Of a DNA stretch of 24,013 nt, positions 7,343 to 14,016 are shown one piece after another. The position numbers and the translations under genes are program-made. Location: NCBI GenBank assembly GCA_963974055.1, contig CAXBCP010000046.1, positions 1 to 24,013 on the forward strand, written 5' to 3'. The DNA is from CAXBCP01 sp963974055. Lineage in GTDB: Bacteria > Pseudomonadota > Alphaproteobacteria > MPNO01 > UBA830. The notes under the pieces were generated by a model. That model searched no databases. It worked only from the letters and a program-made list of their open reading frames with translations, and was not told where the DNA came from. Position 1 is the stretch's first letter; each line of letters opens with the position of its first letter.

Positions 7343-7522
7343 TCAGTGGCGGGGAACGGTTTGCCGGTCGCGGATGCCCCAGCGGCGCAGCAGGTCCTGG
7401 ACGGCGCGGCGGTAGGCGGGGTCGTTCACGATGCGCTCGAGGTCGATATCGTCCGGCGTCGCCGGCAGGTCGCCCGGCGGGATACGATCTTTGAGGGATG
7501 TGCGCGGGTGCATGGTTAACAT
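7343..7522 (-). CDS. Small hypothetical protein, 59 residues
   Basis: I do not recognise this protein. The frame shows strong G/C at third codon positions like its neighbours and reads as a plausible small soluble protein: a Pro-rich N-terminal part (RIPPGDLPATPDDIDLERIV) and a basic amphipathic helix (DPAYRRAVQDLLRRWGIRDR). The first ATG is at 7522, with a second ATG three codons later at 7513; neither has a clear Shine-Dalgarno sequence, and an upstream TTG at 7573 is less likely. It reads toward the transglutaminase-like gene with about 110 bases between them. Confidence 0.55.
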   Translation of the reverse strand: MLTMHPRTSLKDRIPPGDLPATPDDIDLERIVNDPAYRRAVQDLLRRWGIRDRQTVPRH

Positions 7523-7687
7523 GGTGTTACTGTGGCGCCGGACTGTGGCGGCAATCGGGCGGAATTGGGGCAATTTCAGGGCGGAGAAAACCGCCTAATT
7601 CATTGAAATTGCGGGGTTTATGATTTTTCGTGCGGCGGCGGCCGCGACTGGGTACCATCCGCCGGCCGGGCAGACGGGGGACGCATC

Positions 7688-8077
7688 GTGACCATTGAAA
7701 TCGAAAGCCTCGACCATCTCGTCATTACTGCAAGCGACCTGCAGGCGACGGTCGATTTCTATACGTCGGTGCTGGGGATGGAGCATGTCGCGTTCGGCAA
7801 CGGCCTCCATGCGGTCCGTTTCGGCAGCCAGAAATTCAACATCCACGATGCGGCGACGGATGTGGCGCCCAAGGCGCATAACATTGTGCCGGGGGCGGCG
7901 GATTTCTGTCTCATATCTGCAACACCCGTCTCACAGGTGATACGGCATTTGCAGAAATGCGGCGTGGCGGTCGAAGAGGGACCGGTGAGGCGGTCGGGCG
8001 CCGTGGGAACCCTGGAATCGGTCTATTTCCGCGACCCGGACGGTAACCTTGTCGAGGTGTCGAACGTTATCGCCTAG
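7688..8077 (+). CDS. VOC family protein (glyoxalase/extradiol dioxygenase fold)
   Basis: A 129-residue protein with two beta-alpha-beta-beta-beta modules, the vicinal oxygen chelate fold. Module 1 begins SLDHLVITASDLQATVDFYTSVLG (read in two parts) with His10 as the first metal position; module 2 ends FRDPDGNLVEVSN with Glu123 as the last one. His53 and Asp72 stand near the other two usual ligand positions. The fold serves glyoxalases, epimerases, dioxygenases and fosfomycin or bleomycin resistance proteins, and the sequence does not separate these; an uncharacterised single-substrate enzyme is the safe call. The GTG at 7688 starts the fold correctly. Its TAG stop lies inside the left arm of the inverted repeat shared with the convergent metY gene. 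Confidence 0.9.
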   Translation: MTIEIESLDHLVITASDLQATVDFYTSVLGMEHVAFGNGLHAVRFGSQKFNIHDAATDVAPKAHNIVPGAADFCLISATPVSQVIRHLQKCGVAVEEGPVRRSGAVGTLESVYFRDPDGNLVEVSNVIA

Positions 8078-8111
8078 GCGTATTGTTTGTGTGCATACAA
8101 TACGCCTAGGC
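8072..8111. terminator. Shared bidirectional hairpin containing both stop codons
   Basis: A perfect 15-base inverted repeat (arms 8072-8086 and 8097-8111, 10-base loop). The TAG of the plus-strand VOC gene (8075-8077) and the TAG of the minus-strand metY gene (8106-8108) occupy symmetric positions in the two arms, within GCCTAGGC. There is no long T run outside the stem, so termination efficiency is uncertain, but a hairpin at the meeting point of convergent genes fits a bidirectional terminator. Confidence 0.6.
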
Positions 8112-9413
8112 TGCGGCGCCCAGCGCCTGGTCGAGATCGCGGATGATGTCCGCCGCCGTTTCGATACCGACCGAGATGCGCACCACGTCGGGTCCGGCGC
8201 CGGCCGCGATCTGCTGCTCTTCCGTCAGCTGGCGGTGGGTGGTCGAGGCGGGGTGCAGGATCAGGCTTCGCGTGTCGCCGACATTGGCGAGGTGCGACAG
8301 CAGGGTGCAGCTTTCCACCAGGCGTGTCCCGGCGGCGTATCCGCCTTTCAGGCCGAACGTGAATACACCTCCACAACCATTTGGAAAATAACGGTTTTTG
8401 TTTCGGAAAGAAGGGCTTGAGCGAAGCCCGGCATAGGACACCCAGGCGACCGCGGGATGATCCTCGAGATAGGTTGCCACCGTATGCGCATTGGCGCAGT
8501 GGCGCTCCATCCGCAGCGGCAGTGTCTCAATCCCGGTCAGGGTCATGAAGGCATTCGTCGGCGACAGGGCCGGGCCGAAATCGCGCAGCGCCACGGCGCG
8601 CACCCGCATCGTGAAACCGAAATCACCGAAAGTCTCGTAAAAGGTCAGTCCGTGATAGGCGTCGTCGGGCCGGGTCATGGACGGGAACCTGTCGTTCTGC
8701 GCCCAGTCGAATTTACCGGATTCCACGATGACGCCGCCCATGGAATTGCCATGTCCGTTCAGATACTTGGTGGTCGAATGCAGCACGATATCTGCACCGT
8801 GATCGATCGGCCGGAACAGATACGGCGTCGCCATGGTGTTGTCGACGATCAGCGGAATGCCGGCATCGCGGGCGATTTCGGCGATCGCCTCGATATCGCC
8901 GATCACGCTCGACGGGTTGGAGACGGACTCGATGAAGATCGCCTTGGAATTCTCCTTCAGCGCGGCGCGAAAGGTGTCCGGGTGCAGCGGATCTGCGAAA
9001 TCGCAGTGCCAGCCGAGCTTTTTGAAGCTGACGGCGAACTGGGTGATCGACCCGCCATAGAGATTGCGCGATGCGACGAAGTGATCGCCGGGCTCCATCA
9101 GGGTGAAAAACGCCAGAAACTGCGCCGCATGGCCCGATCCGGCGGCGCAGGCGGCGCGCCCGCCTTCGAGATTTGCGATGCGTTCCTCGAGCACGGCGAC
9201 GGTCGGGTTGGTCAGCCGCGAATAGATAAAGCCGAAGCTTTGCAGGTTGAACAGCGACGCGGCGTGATCGACGTCGTCGAACACGTAGGACGTCGAATGG
9301 TGGATCGGCGTGTTGCGGGCGCCCGTCGCCGCGTCCGGCGCAGCGCCGGCATGGATGGCGCGGGTTTCAAAGCCGTAATCGTTCGGATCGCGGGTATCGG
9401 CGCTGTCGGTCAT
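8106..9413 (-). CDS. metY: O-acetylhomoserine aminocarboxypropyltransferase (O-acetylhomoserine sulfhydrylase)
   Basis: A 435-residue PLP enzyme of the Cys/Met metabolism family. It joins O-acetylhomoserine with sulfide to give homocysteine, the direct-sulfhydrylation route to methionine. Visible landmarks are FETRAIHAG near 15-23, the YSRLTNPT motif near 64-71, the PLP lysine Lys216 in LHSTTKYLNGHGN, and the C-terminal SHLANVGDTRSLILHPASTTH (read in parts, 373-393), which marks the MetY branch. Length is normal. The ATG at 9413 overlaps the TGA of the upstream monooxygenase gene (ATGA), so translation is coupled. Residues 331-349 (about 8367-8423) are encoded by unusually AT-rich sequence, though the frame is intact. 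Assignment to MetY rather than MetZ or MetB rests on length and the C-terminal motif. Confidence 0.93.
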   Translation of the reverse strand: MTDSADTRDPNDYGFETRAIHAGAAPDAATGARNTPIHHSTSYVFDDVDHAASLFNLQSFGFIYSRLTNPTVAVLEERIANLEGGRAACAAGSGHAAQFLAFFTLMEPGDHFVASRNLYGGSITQFAVSFKKLGWHCDFADPLHPDTFRAALKENSKAIFIESVSNPSSVIGDIEAIAEIARDAGIPLIVDNTMATPYLFRPIDHGADIVLHSTTKYLNGHGNSMGGVIVESGKFDWAQNDRFPSMTRPDDAYHGLTFYETFGDFGFTMRVRAVALRDFGPALSPTNAFMTLTGIETLPLRMERHCANAHTVATYLEDHPAVAWVSYAGLRSSPSFRNKNRYFPNGCGGVFTFGLKGGYAAGTRLVESCTLLSHLANVGDTRSLILHPASTTHRQLTEEQQIAAGAGPDVVRISVGIETAADIIRDLDQALGAAA

Positions 9414-11062
9414 GCCGCATTCCTTCCGGTAAGGGTATCGAGCATGGCGCCGGCATCCGCCGGGGCCGTATCGCCGCGCCACGCGACATGCTGGTCGGGC
9501 CGGATGAGGGCGAGGGGGCGCTCGTAGAGGTCGAGAATACCCGGTTCGGCGACATCCACGATCTTGAACGGAATGCCCCTCGCAGCGGCGGCGGCGGCGA
9601 AATCGCCGGTATCCGGCGGGGTAGCGCCGAGGCGGAGCAGGGTGAACCCGGGGCCGAACGTATCGAACAGCGAGTCCCGTCCGTCGATCCAGTAATGCGG
9701 CGCGCGCCCGCCTGGAACGGCGGAGGGGGTATATTTCTTCGGATCGTCCGGTGGCGGGGTTGCGCCGTCGCCGATAATGACCGGCGAGCCGTCATAGCGG
9801 GCACCGAGCTGTATCCCGAGGCTGGCGAATTCCTCGCGGAACTTGTCGAGTTCGATGGTGAAGGCGGCCCGTTCGGCATCGCCTTCCGGCGTGGGGTCCT
9901 CGATATGCGGCGGAATTTCCAGCAATGCGATCTGCTCGGCGAGAAGCCCTGATTCCGTGGTGTTCCGGATACCGATGGGGCGGCGTTCGGCTTCATACGA
10001 ATCGAGAAGCGCCGCATCGGCCCAGCCCTGGCAGACGGCGGCCAGTTTCCAGGCAAGGTTGGCGGCGTCGTCGATTCCGGTATTGAAGCCGAAGCCGCCC
10101 GACGGCGTGAACAAATGCACGGAATCGCCGGCGAGGAATACCCGTCCGTCGCGGTAGTGCTCCGTCACCAGCGCGAGCCCGGCCCACCATTCCTGGACGG
10201 AGACGACTTCCGCATCCACGTCCGCACCGACGGTGCGCTGGAACAGGGCTTTTGCGTCGATTTCCGCCAGCGGCGTATCGGGCGGAATGTGGGCGAGAAT
10301 GACGAAATCGCCCTTGCAGTCGAGCGAGATGCAGTCCATCCGCCCGTCATTGTTGATGGTGAAGTAGTGCCATGATGGCGGAAATTTCATGATGTCGTAG
10401 ATTTTTGGCGCGCGGATGAAGATCGACAGCATGCGCCCGTCATAGAACTTGTCGCCGGACGAGCTGCGGCCGCCGTATTTGAAGCCGAGGTCGCGCCGTA
10501 CCGGCCCGTTGGCACCGTCACAGCCGACCATGTAGTCGCAGACGATGGTGTCGCGCTGCCCGGTGGCGATTTCCTCGATTTCGGCTTCCACCCGGTCGTC
10601 GAAGCGTTCGAACGAGGCGAGTTTCCATCCGAACCGGAGGTCCGCCGAGGGATGTGCCTCGGCGAATTCCCGGAATACGGGTTCGAAATACATCTGGTTG
10701 CAGCGGTGGATCGGCTCGGGCGTGAGCAGCGTTTCGCCCCAGGGGCCCGGATTCGCGATTTTTTCGTTGAGGCTCGGCATGGCGATGCGGCCGAGCTCGT
10801 AGCCGGTGAACCGGGTGATGTAGGTGATGTCGGTCACGTGATCGGCGGGAACGCCGACCTTGCGCACGGCCGGGGCCGCCCCGATCCGGCGCAGGTGTTC
10901 CATGGAGCGGGAATTGATGGTGCTGCCCTTGGGGTGGGTCGAAGTGGCGTCGCGGTCGCTGACCATGATGAAATCGACACCGCGCCAGCCGAGTTCCATC
11001 GCCAGATACAGCCCCACCGTGCCGCCGCCCACGATCAGGACGGGTATTCTTTTCTCGTTCAC
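9410..11062 (-). CDS. FAD-dependent monooxygenase, class A (phenol hydroxylase/PHBH-like)
   Basis: A 550-residue aromatic-hydroxylase-type flavoprotein. The Rossmann FAD motif is at residues 8-17 (VLIVGGGTVG), the NAD(P)H/FAD-binding DG motif at 180-183 (VGCDGANGPVRR), and the GD motif at 311-313 (FLAGDSVHLF) followed by GGFGFNTGIDDAANLAWKL. The C-terminal part from about 420 is the thioredoxin-like tail of the PheA/TfdB/MhpA group. These enzymes use NAD(P)H and O2 to hydroxylate phenolic substrates. I favour the GTG at 11062, which has GGGGA about 9 bases upstream and places the FAD motif at the usual distance; an ATG at 11107 preceded by GGAGA is the alternative (565 residues). It overlaps metY by 4 bases. 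The substrate is unknown. Confidence 0.88.
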   Translation of the reverse strand: MNEKRIPVLIVGGGTVGLYLAMELGWRGVDFIMVSDRDATSTHPKGSTINSRSMEHLRRIGAAPAVRKVGVPADHVTDITYITRFTGYELGRIAMPSLNEKIANPGPWGETLLTPEPIHRCNQMYFEPVFREFAEAHPSADLRFGWKLASFERFDDRVEAEIEEIATGQRDTIVCDYMVGCDGANGPVRRDLGFKYGGRSSSGDKFYDGRMLSIFIRAPKIYDIMKFPPSWHYFTINNDGRMDCISLDCKGDFVILAHIPPDTPLAEIDAKALFQRTVGADVDAEVVSVQEWWAGLALVTEHYRDGRVFLAGDSVHLFTPSGGFGFNTGIDDAANLAWKLAAVCQGWADAALLDSYEAERRPIGIRNTTESGLLAEQIALLEIPPHIEDPTPEGDAERAAFTIELDKFREEFASLGIQLGARYDGSPVIIGDGATPPPDDPKKYTPSAVPGGRAPHYWIDGRDSLFDTFGPGFTLLRLGATPPDTGDFAAAAAARGIPFKIVDVAEPGILDLYERPLALIRPDQHVAWRGDTAPADAGAMLDTLTGRNAA

Positions 11063-11173
11063 TTTGTTATTCCCCGTTTTACTAATATGCGCAGCCGATT
11101 GCCGCATTCCATCTCCATATAAACCGGAATCGCCGCCCGCCAGAACCGTTCCCCGTCAAAGTCGCAAGCGGCG

Positions 11174-11680
11174 CTATCGCAATCGGGGGCGTTTCGACGA
11201 GATAACCCCGGTATTGATGCCGGCCCAGGCCAGTTCGTGGTTCAGCCGGCCGAATTCGATCTTCGGGCAGCGATCCATGATCACGGTGAGGTCCGCGGCC
11301 TCTGCGCGGGCGGCGGCGGCTTCGTCGATCACGTCGAGCTGCATCCAGACGGTTTTGATGCCCTTGTCGTCTTTCAGCGCGATGGCTTCATCGACAATGC
11401 CGCCCGCATCTTCGGATCGCCGGAATATATCGACCATTTCGAAGCCGGCGGGGATATCGGCGAGCGCCGCGTAGCACATTTCGCCGTGAATTTCGGTGCC
11501 GGCGCTGCCCGGATTGACCGGAATCACCCGATATCCCTTTTGCTGGAGGTATTTCATCGCGAAATTGCTGGGCCGCACCCAGTTCGTCGACGCGCCGACC
11601 ATGGCGATGGTCTTCGTTTCGTCGAGAACGCGCCGCACAAGCGCGTCCGGATAGGCGAGGGCGGTTTTGGGAGGTTCCAT
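11174..11680 (-). CDS. CoA-binding protein (YccU-like Rossmann domain)
   Basis: A 168-residue stand-alone CoA-binding domain. The nucleotide-binding start is IAMVGASTNWVRPSN at about residues 25-39, followed by KYLQQKGYRVIPVNPG and the EIHGE turn; the second half has VDIFRRSED and TVWMQLDV, all typical of the succinyl-CoA-synthetase-alpha-like CoA-binding family. These proteins lack a catalytic domain and their role is unproven. The ATG at 11680 follows the stop of the crotonase gene by only 4 bases, so they form one operon. From memory, CoA-binding proteins of this kind often neighbour metY in Alphaproteobacteria; here a FAD monooxygenase lies between them. Confidence 0.88.
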   Translation of the reverse strand: MEPPKTALAYPDALVRRVLDETKTIAMVGASTNWVRPSNFAMKYLQQKGYRVIPVNPGSAGTEIHGEMCYAALADIPAGFEMVDIFRRSEDAGGIVDEAIALKDDKGIKTVWMQLDVIDEAAAARAEAADLTVIMDRCPKIEFGRLNHELAWAGINTGVISSKRPRLR

Positions 11681-11684
11681 GGTG

Positions 11685-12476
11685 CTATTCGTCCCGCCAT
11701 CGGGGTTCGCGCTTTTCCAGGAAGGCATCGATGCCCTCTTCGGCGTCCCGGGCGAGCATGTTGGTCACCATGGTGTCGCTGGCGAAGGTATAGGCGTCTT
11801 CCAGCGGCATATCGAGCTGGCGGTAGAATGCCTCCTTGCCGATTTTCAGGGTCAGGGCGGACTTGGAGGCGATCTGGGTGCAATAGGCGTCGATTGCGGC
11901 GTCCAGGCCTGCTTCCGGGACGACCCTGTTGACCAGGCCGCCGGCGCGCGCGGTTTCGGCATCGATCATCTCGCCGGTCAGCAGCATCTCCATGGTCTGC
12001 TTGCGCCCGAGGTTGCGGCTGACCGCGACCATCGGCGTCGAACAGAACAGGCCGATATTGACCCCCGGCGTGGCGAACCGGGCCGATTCAGCCGCGACGG
12101 CGAGGTCGCAGGTCGCGACAAGCTGGCAGCCGGCGGCGGTGGCCGTGGCATGGACGCGGGCGATCACGGGCTGGGGCAGGCGGGTAATGGACAGCATCAG
12201 CGCCGAACACTGGGCGAACAGGGCCTCGTAGGCGTCCCGTGTCGGCGTGGCGCGCACTTCGCGCAGATCGTGCCCGGCGCAGAAGGCCGGACCGTTGGCG
12301 GCAATGACAACGACCCGCACCGAGCGATCGGCGGCGATGGCATCCAGTTCCGTCTGAAGCGCCGCCATCAGGCCGGTCGAAAGCGCGTTTCTCGCCGCCG
12401 GGCGGTTGAGCGTGAGCGTGGCGACGCCATCGGCCTCGGATCGCAAGAGTATGTCTTCGTCAGCTAATTTTTTCAT
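11685..12476 (-). CDS. Enoyl-CoA hydratase/isomerase family protein, ECHDC3-like, lacking both catalytic glutamates
   Basis: A 263-residue crotonase-fold protein. The oxyanion-hole segments are AFCAGHDL (64-71) and AAGCQLV (114-120). The run CDLAVAAESARFATPGVNIG followed by LFCSTP (123-147) and the C-terminal EEGIDAFLEKREPRW strongly recall the ECHDC3 branch. The two hydratase glutamates of mitochondrial enoyl-CoA hydratase (Glu144 and Glu164) correspond here to Gln118 and Gly138, so classical hydratase activity is unlikely, and another acyl-CoA reaction or a non-catalytic role should be considered. The ATG at 12476 has no strong Shine-Dalgarno sequence. First gene of the minus-strand operon, divergent from rplM. 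Confidence 0.88.
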   Translation of the reverse strand: MKKLADEDILLRSEADGVATLTLNRPAARNALSTGLMAALQTELDAIAADRSVRVVVIAANGPAFCAGHDLREVRATPTRDAYEALFAQCSALMLSITRLPQPVIARVHATATAAGCQLVATCDLAVAAESARFATPGVNIGLFCSTPMVAVSRNLGRKQTMEMLLTGEMIDAETARAGGLVNRVVPEAGLDAAIDAYCTQIASKSALTLKIGKEAFYRQLDMPLEDAYTFASDTMVTNMLARDAEEGIDAFLEKREPRWRDE

Positions 12477-12786
12477 TCAGGTAGTGCTGTCTAAAATATC
12501 GTTTCTGTTTAATAAAATGCTTGTAGTCGGGGCGCAGTGCCTCTTCTGGTATGATCGGTTTCAATTGATTGCCAGGACCGTTTTAACGGGTTTCACTATT
12601 CAGCGCCGTAACATGGTTTGCTGCCGTCATCCGCAAGATTACCATAGGAACGGTCATTCGGTAAGTCTGCGGCAGGCCCGGGAACAGGGAATCGATTGGA
12701 AGAGATAAATCGCCGGCATATTGGGGTAATATAATACCTATTTTATAGCATATTGGTTTTGCTGTATAAATTGCGGTTAATCGCGA

Positions 12787-12815
12787 TTGACACTGCGGGA
12801 ATTCCTGTCATATTC
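12787..12815 (+). promoter_or_regulatory. Candidate sigma-70 promoter of rplM-rpsI
   Basis: A consensus TTGACA (12787-12792) is followed after 17 bases by ATATTC (12810-12815), a weak -10 box. The 70 bases upstream are AT-rich and could serve as an UP element, common for ribosomal protein promoters. The -35 match is exact; the -10 is weak, so the precise promoter is tentative. Confidence 0.45.
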
Positions 12816-12824
12816 CGCGTCCTT

Positions 12825-12846
12825 CGCGCCCGTCCGTTCGGGCGTG
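12825..12846 (+). other. Hairpin in the rplM leader
   Basis: CGCGCCCG (12825-12832) pairs with CGGGCGTG (12839-12846) with one G-T wobble around a 6-base loop, 42 bases before the rplM start. L13 autoregulates its operon in Escherichia coli through the mRNA leader, so this could be part of a similar control site; the match to any known structure was not tested. Confidence 0.35.
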
Positions 12847-12888
12847 TTGTTACTGCACCGATACACTTTTATTTCTGGACCGTTTGAT

Positions 12889-13353
12889 ATGAAAACCATT
12901 TCCGCGAAAGCGTCGGATATCGAGATGAAATGGTACGTGATCGACGCCGAGGACCTCGTTCTCGGACGGCTCGCGACCATTTGCGCCAAGATACTCCGCG
13001 GCAAGCACAAGACCATCTTCACGCCCCATGTCGATTGCGGCGATGGCATTATCGTCATCAATGCCGAAAAGATCGCCATGACCGGCAACAAAAAGACCGA
13101 CAAGGTCTATTACCATCACACCGGCTATCCTGGCGGCATCAAGGGCGTGACGCCCGAAAAGCTGATCGCGGACGGCAAGGGCGACCGTATCCTGATGAAG
13201 GCGGTCGAACGCATGCTGCCGAAGACCAAGCTCGGCCGCAGCCAGCTCACCAAGTTCCGCGTCTTCTGCGGACCGGAGCACACCCACGCGGCGCAAAACC
13301 CGGAAGTGCTGGACATTGCATCGCTGAATTCGAAGAACAAGAGGAGCGCCTGA
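12889..13353 (+). CDS. rplM: 50S ribosomal protein L13
   Basis: A 154-residue L13, an early-assembling protein of the large ribosomal subunit. Recognisable stretches are KWYVIDAEDLVLGRLAT (14-30), LRGKHKTIFTPHVDCGD, VYYHHTGYPGGIK and AVERMLPKTKLGR, all diagnostic for L13. The N-terminal MKTISAKASDIEMKW form is typical of Alphaproteobacteria. The ATG at 12889 is chosen because the conserved N-terminus starts there; the Shine-Dalgarno match is poor (CTGGACC about 10 bases upstream), and a longer in-frame extension from 12787 would cover the promoter. rpsI follows after 2 bases, the classical rplM-rpsI operon. Confidence 0.97.
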   Translation: MKTISAKASDIEMKWYVIDAEDLVLGRLATICAKILRGKHKTIFTPHVDCGDGIIVINAEKIAMTGNKKTDKVYYHHTGYPGGIKGVTPEKLIADGKGDRILMKAVERMLPKTKLGRSQLTKFRVFCGPEHTHAAQNPEVLDIASLNSKNKRSA

Positions 13354-13355
13354 GC

Positions 13356-13913
13356 ATGGCCGACGAAGAAAACACCGGCGCGCTCGGCGACGCACTGAAA
13401 GAAGCCGCAGCAGCGGCGGCGGAAGCCGCGGCGCCTGCGGAAACACCGGCCGAGGCGCCTGCCGAAGCGGCAGCGCCCGTTATCGCGGCCGAACCGGCGG
13501 CGACGGTCGAACCCAAGATCGATGCGCAGGGCCGCGCCTACGCCACGGGCAAGCGGAAAAACGCGATCGCCCGCGTCTGGATCAAGCCCGGCAGCGGCAA
13601 GCTGACGGTCAACGGCAAGGACGGACCGACCTATTTCGCCCGTCCGGTGCTGCAGATGATCATCGGCCAGCCGATGGAAGTCGTCGACCGCTCCACCCAG
13701 TACGACGTGTGGTGCACGGTGTCCGGCGGCGGGCTTTCGGGCCAGGCCGGCGCGGTACGTCACGGCATCTCCAAGGCGCTCACCTATTTCGAACCGGCGC
13801 TCCGGGGCACCCTGAAACAGGGCGGCTTCCTGACCCGCGATTCGCGTATCGTCGAGCGTAAGAAATACGGCAAGCGCAAGGCCCGCCGATCCTTCCAGTT
13901 CTCCAAACGATAA
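13356..13913 (+). CDS. rpsI: 30S ribosomal protein S9 with Ala/Glu/Pro-rich N-terminal extension
   Basis: A 185-residue S9. The conserved core occupies residues about 56-185: AYATGKRKNAIARVW, GGGLSGQAGAVRHGISKAL (read in parts) and the basic tail KKYGKRKARRSFQFSKR, whose last residues reach the tRNA anticodon stem in the P site. Residues 1-55 form a low-complexity extension rich in Ala, Glu and Pro (EAAAAAAEAAAPAETPAEAP and onward), acidic and likely disordered. Such extensions occur in several alphaproteobacterial S9 proteins. The ATG at 13356 starts 2 bases after the rplM stop. A strong terminator follows at 13941. Confidence 0.96.
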   Translation: MADEENTGALGDALKEAAAAAAEAAAPAETPAEAPAEAAAPVIAAEPAATVEPKIDAQGRAYATGKRKNAIARVWIKPGSGKLTVNGKDGPTYFARPVLQMIIGQPMEVVDRSTQYDVWCTVSGGGLSGQAGAVRHGISKALTYFEPALRGTLKQGGFLTRDSRIVERKKYGKRKARRSFQFSKR

Positions 13914-13940
13914 GGCTGGGACAGCCACATTCGACTTCAT

Positions 13941-13969
13941 GGGCGTCCCTTCGGGGGCGCCCTTTTTTT
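13941..13969 (+). terminator. Rho-independent terminator of rplM-rpsI with UUCG loop
   Basis: GGGCGTCCC (13941-13949) pairs with GGGGCGCCC (13954-13962) through one G-T wobble around a TTCG tetraloop, followed by seven T (13963-13969). It lies 28 bases after the rpsI stop. Confidence 0.95.
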
Positions 13970-14016
13970 ATCTCGCGGCAGTCTGTAGTAAGATTCGGCG
14001 GCGAAAGGTTCTGGCA

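Larger units (their letters stand above)
12477..12888. promoter_or_regulatory. Divergent intergenic region between the crotonase operon and rplM, 412 bp
   Basis: The region is visibly AT-rich, most of all at 12716-12782. Structures seen: a 9-base direct repeat GCATATTGG at 12716-12724 and 12748-12756, 32 bases apart (about three helical turns); a near-palindrome GGTA-A-TATA-A-TACC at 12725-12738 between them; the rplM promoter candidate at 12787-12815; and a leader hairpin at 12825-12846. An open frame at 12406-12708 overlaps the crotonase gene antisense and has no coding features. Confidence 0.5.

Noticed and set aside
6205..7494. 429-residue plus-strand open frame across cutA and the transglutaminase-like gene
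   Set aside because: It overlaps two well-supported genes and has no Shine-Dalgarno or domain features.
8348..8530. Possible frameshift in metY at the AT-rich patch
   Set aside because: Conserved MetY residues continue in the same frame on both sides (SYAGL before, GGVFTFGLKGG after), so length and frame are intact.
12406..12708. 100-residue plus-strand open frame upstream of rplM
   Set aside because: It begins antisense inside the crotonase gene, runs into AT-rich regulatory sequence and lacks coding bias.
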